Made by a program: the position numbers and the translations under genes. The notes beneath the pieces are model-generated. The model saw nothing but the letters and a program-made list of their open reading frames with translations. It was not told the origin of the DNA and ran no database searches. From Nymphaea colorata (lineage: Eukaryota; Streptophyta; Magnoliopsida; Nymphaeales; Nymphaeaceae), in NCBI RefSeq assembly GCF_008831285.2, contig NC_045143.1:23564302-23628301 (forward strand): a stretch of 64,000 nucleotides of DNA, in the 5' to 3' direction. Each line of letters begins with the position of its first letter. Position 1 is the first letter of the stretch. Shown here piece by piece: positions 1 to 10,646 of this stretch.

Positions 1-517
1 AAATATCGCTGTATTGTCGAAAATATCGCTATTTAATAAAAAAACTAAAGAAAACGAAAAAGGAGAAAATATCGCTGTATATTGAAAAAACGTTAAAAAA
101 TCATTATCACAATTTTAACGTGATTTTATCATGATTTTTTCATTTTTATTTTCTAGTTTTATTTGTTTCAACTTTTGTTTCATCATTTTATTTCCTCTTG
201 TTTTAGGTATTTCACTTGACCTCACCTCCTAAATGCAATAAAATAATTATTAAATTTTCATTTATTGTATTTTTACCTAACATTTTGATTTTTTATTTTT
301 TAATAAACTCAGATTTTTTTTGGAAAAAAAACAACTTTGCCAAAAAAAATATTTGAGAAAACACGAGAATGATATTTATGCCTATGATATATTATGAAGA
401 ATATGACTTCTGGGGTTATTTATTGGAATTAAGTCAAAAGTGGCGAGCCATGCTCAGACTAATGCTTGTTTGGATGATAATACTAAATATAAAATCAAAT
501 CCATAAACTAAAATATA

Positions 518-744
518 AATTTGTCTGGGGAAAGTGTAGCACGGACAAACTAGGAATTGACCGAAAATTAATGAAAATATCAATTTTCAATGATAATTCT
601 CTACACTCTGGCGTGCAAAAAGTGTTGGTAACAGCAGCTCTGATGCTATTTTAACGAAGCTGGTTTTGTGAGACGGTTAGAAACCAATTACGCGTTATTT
701 TTCACAATGATAATTTGTCTGGGGAAAGTGTAGCACGGACAAAC
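518..744 (+). repeat. 33-bp direct repeat pair (518-550 and 712-744)
   Basis: Two exact 33-bp copies, both containing TTGTCTGGGGAAAGTGTAGC followed by ACGGACAAAC, lie 194 bp apart in the same orientation. The 161 bp between them include a rough reverse counterpart (CTACACTCTGGCGTGC, about 600-618), so a short decayed element with end repeats is possible. No coding potential is visible. The rest of 1-1040 is AT-rich DNA in which I see no gene. Confidence 0.7.
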
Positions 745-1059
745 AAAATTTGTGAACATGGTGTGAAATGACCAAATTACCCTCACCAAAATAAATGAAA
801 AAAAAAACTTTTTAAATGAGTAAAAAAAATTGTGAAAAAGTCATTTTTTGTCAATGAATTAAGGGGCAATCTGCCAATCTCCCAACATTTCCTTTGATGG
901 CAAAAGAAATAGAAAAATAAAGTCGTGCACATCTACCTAGAAAGAAATTGTATTTTGATGCTGTCAGTATCCAAATTGCGATTTGTCATATATGTGGGTG
1001 TTTGGATTCCAAAATTGATTTTGTTTTTAGAGTACTTAAGAAAAAAAAATGGAAATTAG

Positions 1060-1450
1060 AACTAGATTTGGATCAGGATTGAGAATTTGCATTTAGACAA
1101 AGATATGGATCTGGAATTTAGATTTTGGATCTGGATATGATCTAAATTGGATAAATCTTCGAATTTGGATCAAATGAATACAAAATTGAGATTTCGATCT
1201 AGGTTCATATAGGAAATTCTAATTTGGAACTGGGTTTGGATCTGAAAGTCAGTTTTGGATCTAGGGCTCTGATTTTGATCCTACAGTTTAGATTTGGATC
1301 TAAAGGTTGTTTTAGATCAAGAATTGGGATTTGAGGTTTGTGTATGAGTTTTTGGATTGGATCGAAATCGGAATTTGGATTTAAACTATGCAATATGCCT
1401 AGACTGAGATTAGGCCTGGGTCCAACATCAGAAATCAGATCCAAATGAGT
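1060..1450. repeat. Degenerate GATTTGGATC-type repeat tract
   Basis: Variants of GATTTGGATC, GGATCTGG and GAATTTGGATC recur about every 10-25 bp. The open frame across this tract on the minus strand is a by-product of the repeat (Asp-Pro-Asn/Lys-Leu runs), not a gene. The same sequence style returns at about 2130-2450, 2880-3010, 21790-22060, 26800-26900, 27330-27600, 42200-42330 and 53270-53530, so it is a dispersed repeat of this genome. Confidence 0.55.
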
Positions 1451-1689
1451 TCCAAATAGAATTGACGATCGAATCGGATGAAAAGTTTATCAAAATTATG
1501 GGGAACTGATGCGTTTGAAGCCAAAATTCTTTGAAATTTATTGTAAATTTGTCATAAAATGTCCTAAAATTGCTGAATGTAGACCTATAAAAAAATTGAA
1601 CTGGTTACACAGAGACATCAAAACATCTATGAAGAAAAAAAAAGGAACAGAGAGAGAGAGAGAGAGAGTTCCAACTGAAGAAAGGAACC

Positions 1690-2024
1690 TAGTTTTGAGA
1701 ATTTGTTTCTGTGACAAGCTCAAAAGTTGTTGATCGAGCTCCTGTAAAGACTCTTTGTTATGGAGTCGGATCAATCTCGAACAGGGTGTCGCTCTGTTCG
1801 GCTCTAAGTGTGAATCCTCCGCTCTTCTTCTGGCCAAACAACCTATGAAGCTTCCAAACTTAGCGGTGACACTAATATAAGGGACGCAGAGACATGTAGA
1901 GGTTCCAACATAGCCTTCATGATTCATGTACCGCGTTTGCAGCAAGGATGTTGGGAAGATGATTTGGAACTCGAAACTGGTGTAAGGAATTGAGACACGT
2001 GTAGTGCTTGACTGTCGCCTTCAT
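1690..2024 (-). pseudogene. Decayed exon-1 relative of gene G (arm 1 copy)
   Basis: Read on the minus strand from the ATG at 2024, this aligns by eye with exon 1 of gene G (22327-22702). Shared landmarks are two SA/V-S-L-V/I-P-V-like segments, an A/T-R-R-R-A/I-D/E-segment, and the end ELDQQLLSLSQKQ, against DLDQQLLNLSQRQ in gene G. The reading frame shifts several times, so it cannot encode the protein. No matching exon 2 follows it. Its twin is at 27735-28069. Confidence 0.65.
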
Positions 2025-2544
2025 GGACAAGATGACGGAAAGAGGATAGAGCATGCCCATCTCTCCGATCCTCCTCCTAGTAATCCCCCATCTTTGGAAT
2101 CACCAACATATGACATATCCAATTAAAAAATATGGCTTGAATTTGGGTTTAATAAATGACATATGATCGGAGTTTGATTTTGATCCAGAGTTGGTTTCAA
2201 AATAAATATCATATCATATATTTACCATTCATTCATTTGGAATGTCAGTTTTTAAGATATCATAATGCGGTTTGAATTCCGTTTAAACTTTGGATTCAGA
2301 TTCGCTTGTAAGTTTATATTTGGATCAGATTTGAATTGCGAACGGCGATTCAAATTTGTACATGGTATATTAGACCGTTCTTCACTCATATTTGATTCTA
2401 ACTTGGAATCCAAACTTGTTATATAACATACATGAAACAAGCACAGGAAAGAGCATATCAGATGGAATCCGAACATGGGAACATCCATAAAGCGGATATA
2501 CCTCCGGTTTGAATATGATGTACTAGCATTGCTATTTGTCCTGG

Positions 2545-2751
2545 GGGCAAGGTGGGACATCGAGGACGTCGTCGTCGACTCGGCCGGCTGAGGGATGGGA
2601 CTTTGGCCGACGAGACGTTGGGTTCCCAGCAGATCCGTTGGATGCTACAAGGTCATACTGGAGTGCGGCCAGAGGGTTCTACGAGCCTTGTGGCTTCGTT
2701 CAGAAGGAGCTCAAATGGCATGTACTTCAACCCACTTCCTCTTTCCTCTAA
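2545..2751 (+). pseudogene. GNA1: GNA1 3'-terminal fragment, frameshifted
   Basis: Matches codons about 84-159 of the intact gene at 40863-41342 at DNA level: the segment for GKVGHIKDVV, the one for VGCYKV, then GFYERCGFV-like codons, and the same 3' flank of TCTTCTTC repeats and a TTGTGTGGATCAAAG segment. Deletions and frameshifts separate the pieces; only the last part (RGFYEPCGFVQKEL) remains in the gene's own frame. The acetyl-CoA-binding region is scrambled, so the fragment is not functional. The twin copy is at 27008-27215. Confidence 0.85.
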
Positions 2752-3065
2752 GCCTGCTCTTTAATCTATTCTTCTTCTTCTTCTTCTTCTTCTTCTTCTT
2801 CCTTTTATTTCGTCTATTTTTATTAAGAATTTGATCATCGTTGTGTGGATCAAAGATGAAATATTTATTCAAAATTATAATCTGAATCAGAATCAGGCCA
2901 ATATTTCCTTGTATCCAAATCCGATCGAATGTCATTTTTTATATTTGAATCCAATCAGAATCCTAATCGAATATCAATTTTTTTCATTTATTTTTTTGAA
3001 ATCTGGTTCGGTTGAATATGGGGTCTCAATTGGATTTATTAACATACTTATAAGCTGTATAAGGA

Positions 3066-3278
3066 GTGTTTGTTTTACCATGGATCTGAAATCCATAGTG
3101 ATCTGAGATTCCTAATATCTCAAATGGATCACCCTCCCATCCGACCTTAAATCCATGGTTTTTAATGGATTTTAGATCAACATTACAAAATCCTCAATTT
3201 GTTTAAACTGACGATCTTGAGAAACACATCTTTTGATGCAACCTTCAATCTTAGATCAGAGGTTATCAAACACAACCA
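3066..3278. mobile_element. MITE-like element (non-autonomous DNA transposon candidate)
   Basis: About 210 bp start with GTGTTTGTTTTACCATGGAT and end with GGTTATCAAACAC, so the outermost GTGTTTG forms a short terminal inverted repeat. Inside, ATCCATGG and GGATTT words recur on both strands and can fold. No open frame is present. Copies sit in each homologous block (about 26484-26696 and 42395-42625). I found no convincing target-site duplication, and the family (hAT-like by termini) is a guess. Confidence 0.35.
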
Positions 3279-3519
3279 TATAGACGCACATGGGATTGGC
3301 AGTTCAAAAAATTTGAACTAGAGTTGACCTTTGCCTCACTTGCAATGGTGGGCTCTAACATTTGGATTGACATCATAATCTCCAGCCTCGCCCCATCAGT
3401 GCCTTATCTTGTTCATCATATTTTCCTTTCCAGACCATGACGAAGATTCATGGAGTAGACAAAAGCCTCATACCTTGTGCATCTATTCTAGAGTCCAACA
3501 GTACTTTGGTCAGACACCT

Positions 3520-3701
3520 AAGCAGCTTCTGTTTCTTTTTTCTTTTTTTTCAAAATCCGACGCAAGCTTGGACTCGTTACCAATAGGGATCTTCCAGTCA
3601 AATCTGAACCGAATCTTATGAGAAATCTTCATTTCATATAATGGCTTTCTCCTCCCATTGCGATCGACAATGGTCATCGGCTTCCACAGGCTGCTTGAAG
3701 C
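3520..3701 (-). other. Exon-like open segment, function unknown
   Basis: After a good acceptor (CCTACAG, rc of 3702-3707) about 60 codons stay open on the minus strand before a TGA at 3520-3522; the first 45 have ordinary protein composition (KPMTIVDRNGRRKPLYEMK, later KIRFRFDWKIPIGNES). The copy near 42880-43065 differs only by conservative changes such as Met to Ile and Asp to Asn. I do not recognise the protein. It could be an exon of a lost gene or chance; no partner exon was found. Confidence 0.25.
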
Positions 3702-3863
3702 CTGTAGGAAAATGTTTTTATTTTCTGGCTTTTCTTGAGTTTTTCTCCCAAGTTCTTGATTTCTAGGTTGTTTGTATAGACAAAGTATATTCTGTTAATT
3801 TAATATTTTTTTGTCTGAAACGTACTGGTTTTATACATAACCAGTATTGACCTTAGAAGATGT

Positions 3864-4028
3864 ATGCCTAAAGATCACCAATTCGCAGATAGCAACAAAA
3901 GTGGAGAGACGGTGCCTTTAGAGCCCAACCCCTTTAAGAAGGATGGTGAGGAAGATACTTCCACCGTTGAAATGATTCCACCGGGCACCAGTTTTGCTGC
4001 AGCGTCTACTAAATCTAATCGCAGCTAA
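3864..4028 (+). CDS. Unassigned 54-residue ORF, possibly a last exon
   Basis: An ATG at 3864 opens 54 codons of charged, Pro/Ser-rich sequence (begins MPKDHQFADSNKSG, ends FAAASTKSNRS) and a TAA. The frame is open upstream to a possible acceptor (TTGACCTTAG), so it may be a terminal exon. It is kept in all three copies of the block (minus 25734-25898; plus 43228-43392), with a silent change in the third. The opposite strand is also open here and encodes a hydrophobic stretch, so which strand is meaningful is unclear. No known family recognised. Confidence 0.3.
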   Translation: MPKDHQFADSNKSGETVPLEPNPFKKDGEEDTSTVEMIPPGTSFAAASTKSNRS

Positions 4029-4252
4029 GCCAGGAAGGATGACCTACACAATGAAGACAAACACAAATATAACCTGGATAAGTGAACTAGCACTTACAGC
4101 TCCCTTGATCAGCGGCTTGTACACCACCACCATTTCTAGTCCTCGCCTCATTGATATTACGCCACCATTAACCCCAGATTTCTCCAATCCTTCTGGCAGC
4201 TCTGACCTCCATGACCCTGCCATTGTGGTCTCATCTCTCTGTTCCATCACAA

Positions 4253-4267
4253 CACACACACACACAC

Positions 4268-4300
<33 letters not shown>
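4253..4300. repeat. Compound microsatellite (CA)n(GA)n
   Basis: A run of CA followed by a long GA run. Arm 2 has a shorter CA part and a long CT run at 25468-25493, and the third copy (43614-43652) is shorter still, so length differs among all three block copies. Confidence 0.9.
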
Positions 4301-4580
4301 AACCCATAAAAACAAAGCTCCAACCAAGCTTCGAATAGCCCCACAAAGTTTCATGATTGTAGATGATTAACCAATTACAATGGGATTGCAGGTGTAAACC
4401 GCAAAGGCACATACTCGATGAACGGTTAGGATAAAATGGCTATGGAGACACCCATCTGTCCTAATGCTAACCATGCATGACTTGTCTCATCTTAATGAGC
4501 ATCATAAAGAATGTAGGTACATCAAGCAACGAAATTGCATCCTCTTTCTCCTTGATTGATGGACAAGCATATTCTTAGCT

Positions 4581-4816
4581 TTACAATGTTGGAACCTGCC
4601 GTATCTCCTCCTGGAACAATTTGGCACTAGCACTAGCAGGTGGAGGCCCTTTATTATCAACAGATGGTTTGATAAATATATTGAATGCTATATTATTAAG
4701 AACAGTTATTACGACCAGAAAGGTAGCAATATATGCCAAATATGATCCTGAAACATCTGGCACATCTTCTGTTTCCAGCCCAGCAGCAATTGGCTCTCTT
4801 TTCTTGATATCTGCCT
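4581..4816 (-). pseudogene. Orphan exon 2 of gene G (arm 1 copy)
   Basis: Sequence-identical in translation to exon 2 of gene G at 24947-25182: ADIKKREP start, DVSGSYLAYIATFLVV membrane segment, and the end EEIRQVPTL followed by TAA. The splice acceptor TTTGTTCTCAG is retained. Exon 1 is absent because the duplicated block ends at 5182, so no complete gene G exists here. Whether it is transcribed from an unrelated upstream promoter cannot be told. Confidence 0.8.
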
Positions 4817-5150
4817 CTGAGAACAAAGCCATTTAAAAGAACGTCATACTAAACATCTGGCAGCTTGAAATGACAAAGATCTACAATTATTCTCACATAA
4901 ATTCGATACAATCAGATGAACTGCATATTATACTTGTTACTTTTTTTGTAAACGATCTCATTTTATACATGTTTTGTAAGCCATGAAAATGCTAGTTTCA
5001 GAGAACAACCCATCAAAGATTAATGCTAAAGGAAAACCAATACGGGAACACAATGGCTGGAGGTTTCTTTTATGTTCTAAGATACAAGAAAAATTGCTAG
5101 TTATTTTGATAAAGCATACGTCATAAGGGTTATTCACTATCAGAAAAATG

Positions 5151-5220
5151 GATCAATAGATCATGGAATGTGCTCATAAATGAGTGATCAATAGATCATG
5201 GAATGTGCTCATAAATGAGT
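5151..5220 (+). repeat. 35-bp perfect tandem duplication at the inverted-repeat edge
   Basis: GATCAATAGATCATGGAATG plus the next 15 bp occurs twice without spacing (5151-5185, 5186-5220). The second copy lies just outside the end of the 3.5-kb arm, so the duplication coincides with the rearrangement breakpoint. The arm-2 counterpart has a single copy. Confidence 0.9.
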
Positions 5221-7960
5221 GAAGTCATCTGCTCAACCTGCTGCCCCTGGTCCACCAAAACCTGAAAAATGAAACAACAGAAAGCTTAGCCTTCGCAGTA
5301 TGGCAACAAGCCAGGAAAATTTCAAACCCTCTTAGGTAGGGCTCAAATATGAGAACAATCATAAAAACAACCTATCAACATGTCGTGTCAGGGCATAGTC
5401 ACATCAATTACCAAGAAAGCCTCTAACATAGACCACGACATGTAAAGGTCACTCAATGGCCACAGTAACACAATTACAATCACATGCAAGGCATGCTTAA
5501 ACATATCCTTTCATTCACATCATTCACATGCACATCAATCACATACATCCATTCACATACATTTCATTTCCATTAATTTCAATGAATTGATAGTTCTTAT
5601 GGGTGTAAACACAGACACGTGCACACCGCGGGCGACCTATAGCCGAGAGACAACCCCCGTGGTGGCCCAGAACAGTATGAATCTATTTACCCGCTGCAGC
5701 GGTAGAGCACTCATCTATGGATGTGTAAATTCCAAGGAGAGATACTCAGTCTTCCTTAGGACACCCAGGTTGGAAAGGCGGGAGCCCAACGCTCTAAGCA
5801 CATCACACAACAGTACCCTAGGGCCTTGAACGGCCTGCGCTCCGAACAGGCGAGACCAGTGATGAAGGCGAGACAACTCCCAAACACATAGCCACATCCC
5901 ACTGACCTCTCATCTCTTATTCTTTCATTCTTATAATTTTAATTGCACAATCACAAAACAATTGGCTATGTCATGAGGTTGGTTCACTTCACGAGTGCAC
6001 CTACACCTCCAATTGCCTCCACACAAGGGCTACACATATCAATAACAGTCTTGGCTAGATGTCATAATAATATGGGTACAACTACCCTCCATTTCATTCA
6101 TTTGCATCATTGCCCGCTACAATGTGTATGCAACAAAACAAAACATTCACATCCTTTATCGCATTAATCATATCTTTGAAAAACTTAGCCAAACCATAGA
6201 GAGTAGTCTCGAACTGTGATTGGCTCATAGCTGCCGTATGCAGTTATCATTCTATGACGCTTTATAATGCACAATTGTGGTCGAAGAGACACTCGACTCG
6301 ATACTCCACCTCATGTGTCCTAAACAATTATCAATTCTAGCATGCACATGCAAATGTGTAACATTTTTAAAATAAGCTTCTAATAGCTTTTCAAAACAAA
6401 CCATATCATATATCAATTCATTTGCATGCATACACACATTCACTCACAGAACAATCAATCAATCACAACACAATCCTAGGATCTCACAATCCTAGGAACA
6501 CACATTCACACATTTGTCCCAGGCAGGGATTTGCCTGGAATGCTGTCATACTTGTCGCGTGCCCATAAAACTCTTCAAAATGCCTCAAGCTTCAAAACTG
6601 GTCGCTCAAGGTCTACGGGACGTACCCGGTGTACCTGCAAACATAACCAAAAGATAAGATTTCTACTAGTTAGCTTCACAATGCATACAAATATAAAAGA
6701 AAATCATTTAGACATATGTCATCGCCTCAAGAAGGTGTCGACAGGTAGTGTCGACCTACAAGCCCTCCAATAGGCCTCCTCCTAACTACTTGACATTGCC
6801 ACCAAACGTCAACATTCACTGTTTCGATCAATCCATCACAACTCAATCCTCATTTGCTTTCTTTAGTCGAGGCATCAACCTCATAGTCATATCCAATTTA
6901 TGTATACTTTTCTCAAATAACTCCAAGATACACCCGTTCACAAAAACATGTGTCACGTGCTCACTAAGACGGTTCTAAATCTTTCCCACAACATCACAAT
7001 CTCTACCATACTTTCCTATTACTTCGAAAATCAACACTTCTTGCTTAAAAGATCAATATATACATGAATTATCACTTCTCCAACATAATCCTAAACTTTC
7101 CCCAAAAAACAAAATCGCTAACATGCATCCCTAATCATCAAATTCTAAATTCTAGCATGCTTAAACAATAATTATACATGCTCTAATAGAAAATAATAGT
7201 TGATTTAGGCTTGGTTAAGCCTCGCTCACCCAGAAATTAGAGCCTAGACTGCTGCAATCATCTCGACAGCCACCTCAAGCGTTCAATTGATCCCCAAGCG
7301 GTAAAAATCGTGCAATGCTGCCACCACCAACACCATCTAATCGCTGTTACGAGGAAAAGAACACGTCCCCCAAACTGAAATCCGATCAAACAGTGATAAA
7401 ATCAGTGAGGAAGAGTGCTCGGCTGGGGAAATGGGGAAAAACAAATAGAAAATGGGGAGAGAGAGCTCAAGTATGGAGTGTGTGGGCAGGGAGAGGCGCT
7501 CACAGAGGAAGGTGGACAGAGGAGAGAGAGTGGGAGAGACGAGAATGTGTAGAGAGGGAGAGGCAGACAGAGAGGACAGGAGAACAATGTTTGGTTGAGG
7601 GAAAGTGAACGTGAGTGAGGGAGTGAGAGCTCGAGCAGAGTGGGAGAGGAAAAAAAGAAACCGTGCGAGCAGAGGGAGGGCACCGACGAAGAGGAGAGGA
7701 GGCTGCGCAGGAGGGAGGAGGTGAAGAAAGAAGAGGAAGGAGGAGGCGGAGTGAAGTCAGAAGTCTCACCTGAGCACCACGGCCGCCGTTCTTGTCGCCG
7801 CCAAGCACCTCTGTCTTCTTCTTCTTCCTTGCGCTGGCACGAGAGGCAACAGAGGGGAGGGGGTCTGAGAAGAAGACGAGGGAGAAAAGGGCGTCGGGCT
7901 CACACGCGGGTGGAGCTTGGGTCCGGGTCTGGACCTGACCTGACCCGACTTGCATATGCT
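5221..7960. other. Unassigned noncoding region with GC-rich block and purine-rich tract
   Basis: No gene is supported. 5590-5890 is distinctly GC-richer than its surroundings. 6465-6500 has CACAATCCTAGGA twice. About 7440-7770 is almost pure GA on the plus strand, equal to a CT-rich leader on the minus strand. The minus strand also has an acceptor-like TTTGCAG/GTACACC near 6625. The texture resembles an LTR or long untranslated leader of a minus-strand retroelement, but I found neither a second LTR nor a primer site. The long frames here are low-complexity artefacts. Confidence 0.4.
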
Positions 7961-8236
7961 GAGCATTACAATGAATATGATGAAGACGAATGTTTTCCAA
8001 GAACTAGTGTAAAAACATTTCAAAACAAATGTAGGAGACAATATAAAAACCAAATAGTAAAACATTTCCTGACATACTATCTAATAAATAAATTCGTAGG
8101 AAGATTAGAAAAGAAACTAATCACTAGAAGATACTATCCGTTTAAAAAAACCTGTAGGCTAGCAATGATAGAATACTATCAACTCGAACTGTAGGACAAA
8201 GTTATTGTCTTTTCAACCACACACCTATGTCAGATA

Positions 8237-8620
8237 ATGATGAATAAACCCCCTATGAATATCATTAAAGATAAATTTATTTACATCTTAATAAAAGTCA
8301 TCCAACGAGGATATAATAATAGGTATTACACATCATACATAGATACTGGAGCACAAATAAGTCTATGTAAGAAAAATTGTTTACCATTGCTGGCAAGAAT
8401 TACAAAACCCTTTAGAAGTAAAAAGATTTAACATAACAAAGGATATTATAAAATACAAAGCAGAAAATATAACCATACAAATTTGGAAAAAAATAATTAA
8501 AATTTCACGTATCTACGCCTTTGAACTTGAGGGAAAAGATATCATACTTGGAAGATCATTTCTAAATAACTATCTTCCAATAGAGATAACCGAAAAATGT
8601 TTTATACTTACTTACTACAC
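8237..8620 (+). pseudogene. Caulimovirid aspartic protease remnant
   Basis: The catalytic motif Asp-Thr-Gly-Ala (8342-8353) sits in YIDTGAQISLCKKN. The first frame ends at 8431. The second half of the protease fold, including the GRSFLNNYLP segment near 8550, continues in another frame, so at least one frameshift splits the domain. Several further stops follow between 8620 and 8880. Retroviral-type proteases act as dimers and cut the polyprotein; this one cannot be made intact. Confidence 0.65.
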
Positions 8621-8890
8621 CATGTGGAGAAAAGATAAATGCACTCATTGTAAGAAACAATGAAAGAAGACAAGTAGCATGGATTAAAGGAAATAATAAT
8701 ATTACTCAAAAATTAACTAGAGCAAAAATAAATACTATCACACTACAAATATATGAAATAAATGAATTACATAATATTGGAAAAAGATTACTACGGCTTT
8801 ATTCAGAAAACCCATTACAATTCTGGAAAAGGCACCAGACCAAAGCAACCATTGAATTAATCACCACAGATAGTATATGTACCTGAAGAT

Positions 8891-9308
8891 TTGCATGAGT
8901 TTGATAAACATATCAAAGAATTACTTGATGAAGGATACATACAACCCTCGAACTTGAAACATAGTAGCCCGGCATTTATAGTAAACAAACATAGTGAACA
9001 AAAAAGAGAGAAAACTAGAATGGTAATCGATTACAGAAATCTAAGTGCCAAGACAAAAATATATAATTATCCGATACCTAATAAAATTCTCAAACTAAAA
9101 CAAATAGCTGGATATCAATATTTTAGTAAATTTGATTGTAAAAGTGGATTTTATTACTTAAAATTAGATGAAGGAAGTAAAAAGTTTACAACCTTTACTG
9201 TACCCAACAAATTTTATGAATGAAATGTATTACCTTTTGGGTATAAAAATGTACCTAGAAGATTTCATAATTTTATGGATAAACAATTCCAAGGATTGCG
9301 CAATTGTG

Positions 9309-9393
<85 letters not shown>

Positions 9394-9560
9394 ATATGAT
9401 ATACTGCTATCTAGTCACAGTGCGGAAGACCACTACAAACTACTTGAAGAATTTATTGGCTATGTACAAAAGGCAGGAATAGCCTTAAGTCAAAATAAAG
9501 CAATTATATGTAAAAAACAAATAGAATTCCTAGGAATCGAAATAGACAAGGCATGAATAA
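8891..9560 (+). pseudogene. Caulimovirid reverse transcriptase, broken at the active site
   Basis: 8891-9223 holds the fingers/palm part: KELLDEGYIQPS, HSSPAFIVNKH, RMVIDYRNL, FSKFDCKSGFYYLKL (the first catalytic Asp is present). A TGA at 9221-9223 stands where the family has Trp before NVLPFG, and NVLPFGYKNVP follows. After GLRNCVIY the sequence turns into (AT)n(GT)n up to 9393 and then resumes with codons that follow the YxDD box in relatives (ILLSS-like, then KAGIALSQNKA and EFLGIEID). The two active-site aspartates of YxDD are therefore not present in a readable frame. Confidence 0.75.
9310..9393. repeat. (AT)n(GT)n microsatellite inside the relic RT
   Basis: About 30 AT units followed by about 11 GT units. 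It lies exactly between the codons before and after the RT catalytic YxDD box. A TATAT-rich codon run there could have seeded slippage. Length variation among individuals is likely. Confidence 0.95.
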
Positions 9561-9562
9561 AG

Positions 9563-10154
9563 ATGCAAACACATATAGTACAAAAGATAGCACAGACTGA
9601 AGAACTAGTTGCAATCCTTTCTAGGATTAGTAAACCAAGTACGGGAATATATCCTACACCTAGCCAATTACTGCAAACCCCTACAAGAAAAATTAAAGAA
9701 AGACAAATAATACTATTGGAACAAAGAAGACCAGCAGAATATAAAGAAAATCCAATTGGCTTGCAAAAATTTGCCTAAATTAGAATTCCCAAATGAAAAC
9801 AAACCATTTGAGTGGATAATTGAATCAGATGTTTTTGAAAATAATTATGGATCTACATTCTGATAGTTTCAAAAAAAAAATGAGTCGAAATGAAAAATAA
9901 ACAAAAAAAAATTACTGGCACTATATTATTCTATCCTTCATTTCGAGATCTATGTAGTGTATACAAAATTCAAGGTAAGGACTGACAATACCCAAGTAAA
10001 ATATTGGTTGAATTCAAAATTAGAAAACTCTACTGTGAAAAAAGAAATACGTATATTGGTCAATGACATAAGATTGTTTGATTTTACTATCGAAGTGATT
10101 AAATCAACTAAAAATGTCTTTGCTGGTTTATTATCTCGAAATAACAGTTTATGA
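9563..10154 (+). pseudogene. Caulimovirid connection/RNase H remnant
   Basis: 9563-9778 matches the connection region in style but not closely. From about 9785 the RNase H starts (EWIIESDVFENNYG, with the family's first catalytic Asp) and is interrupted by a TAG and a poly-A tract near 9870-9910. 9957-10154 then gives KVRTDNTQVKYWLNSK, RLFDFTIEVIKSTKNVFAGLLSR, the typical C-terminal half with a DNTQ-type Asp. At least two stops and one frame change break the domain. Confidence 0.7.
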
Positions 10155-10415
10155 TGTGATATTGCAGATGCTGAAAATTGAAATTCTAAACTTAAAAGCA
10201 TATATAGAAAGTCTAAAGAATGTTATAAGAGACTTAATAGCCTAGAAAAATAAACTAGCAAAAGATAAAGAATAGAAAAACCAATAGAGAATAGAATTAT
10301 CAACCAAACAAACACAGTAAAAATCGAAACCATTGAAACAAGCATTCCAGTTAAACCTAGAGAACACAGATTCAGAAATACAAATCTGAACCAAAAATTT
10401 TTAAAACCAGAAATA

Positions 10416-10646
10416 ATGACCAAACCAGTAAAGTTTGCTATACACCAAACCCAAACCTATGTAGAAACCATCATACAGGAAAGAAAAGAAAGCCAATCTA
10501 TGATAGTGACCAACTATTTAAGAAACCAATATCTAGATAGTTTTAAACAAGCAGACGTAGGATCATATGATGTATGTGAACTGCGTCGGAACATGTTTAT
10601 TGCATTCGTAGTTTCTTTGTGTTTCTTATATTCGTGGTTACAATAA
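10416..10646 (+). other. Open frame 3' of the relic RNase H, unassigned
   Basis: Seventy-six codons, Gln/Lys-rich in the first part (MTKPVKFAIHQTQTYVET), with the same A-rich composition as the pararetroviral relic. It may be the start of a downstream viral reading frame, but no motif supports a function. Its last 20 codons run into different, T-rich DNA, suggesting the relic ends near 10600. Between 10650 and 11200 I see no gene. Confidence 0.25.

Larger units (their letters stand above)
1690..5182 (+). repeat. Arm 1 of the near-identical 3.5-kb inverted repeat
   Basis: This block matches 24581-28069 in inverted orientation; paired coordinates sum to about 29759-29763 along the whole length. 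Several long open frames are identical between the arms, including the 83-codon frame over gene-G exon 2 and a 102-codon noncoding-type frame at 2252-2560. Similarity stops sharply at TAGTTTTGAG (1690) on the left and after ATAAATG (5182) on the right. A more diverged direct copy of its right two thirds lies at 42014-49862. About 19.4 kb separate the two arms. Confidence 0.9.

Noticed and set aside
1205-1444. 79-codon minus-strand frame with DP-N/K-L repeats
   Set aside because: Translation of the degenerate GATTTGGATC repeat.
4044-4412. 122-codon minus-strand frame with a hydrophobic end
   Set aside because: Runs through CA/GA microsatellites that differ in length among the three copies; arm 2 does not keep the frame.
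5690-5800. tRNA-like words (GCGGTAGAGCAC)
   Set aside because: The A-box-like text has no matching B box, acceptor stem or anticodon arm; not a tRNA or a clear SINE head.
7315-8000. Long frames on both strands of the purine/CT-rich tract
   Set aside because: Low-complexity Arg/Glu or Ser/Leu text on every frame, an artefact of the GA composition.
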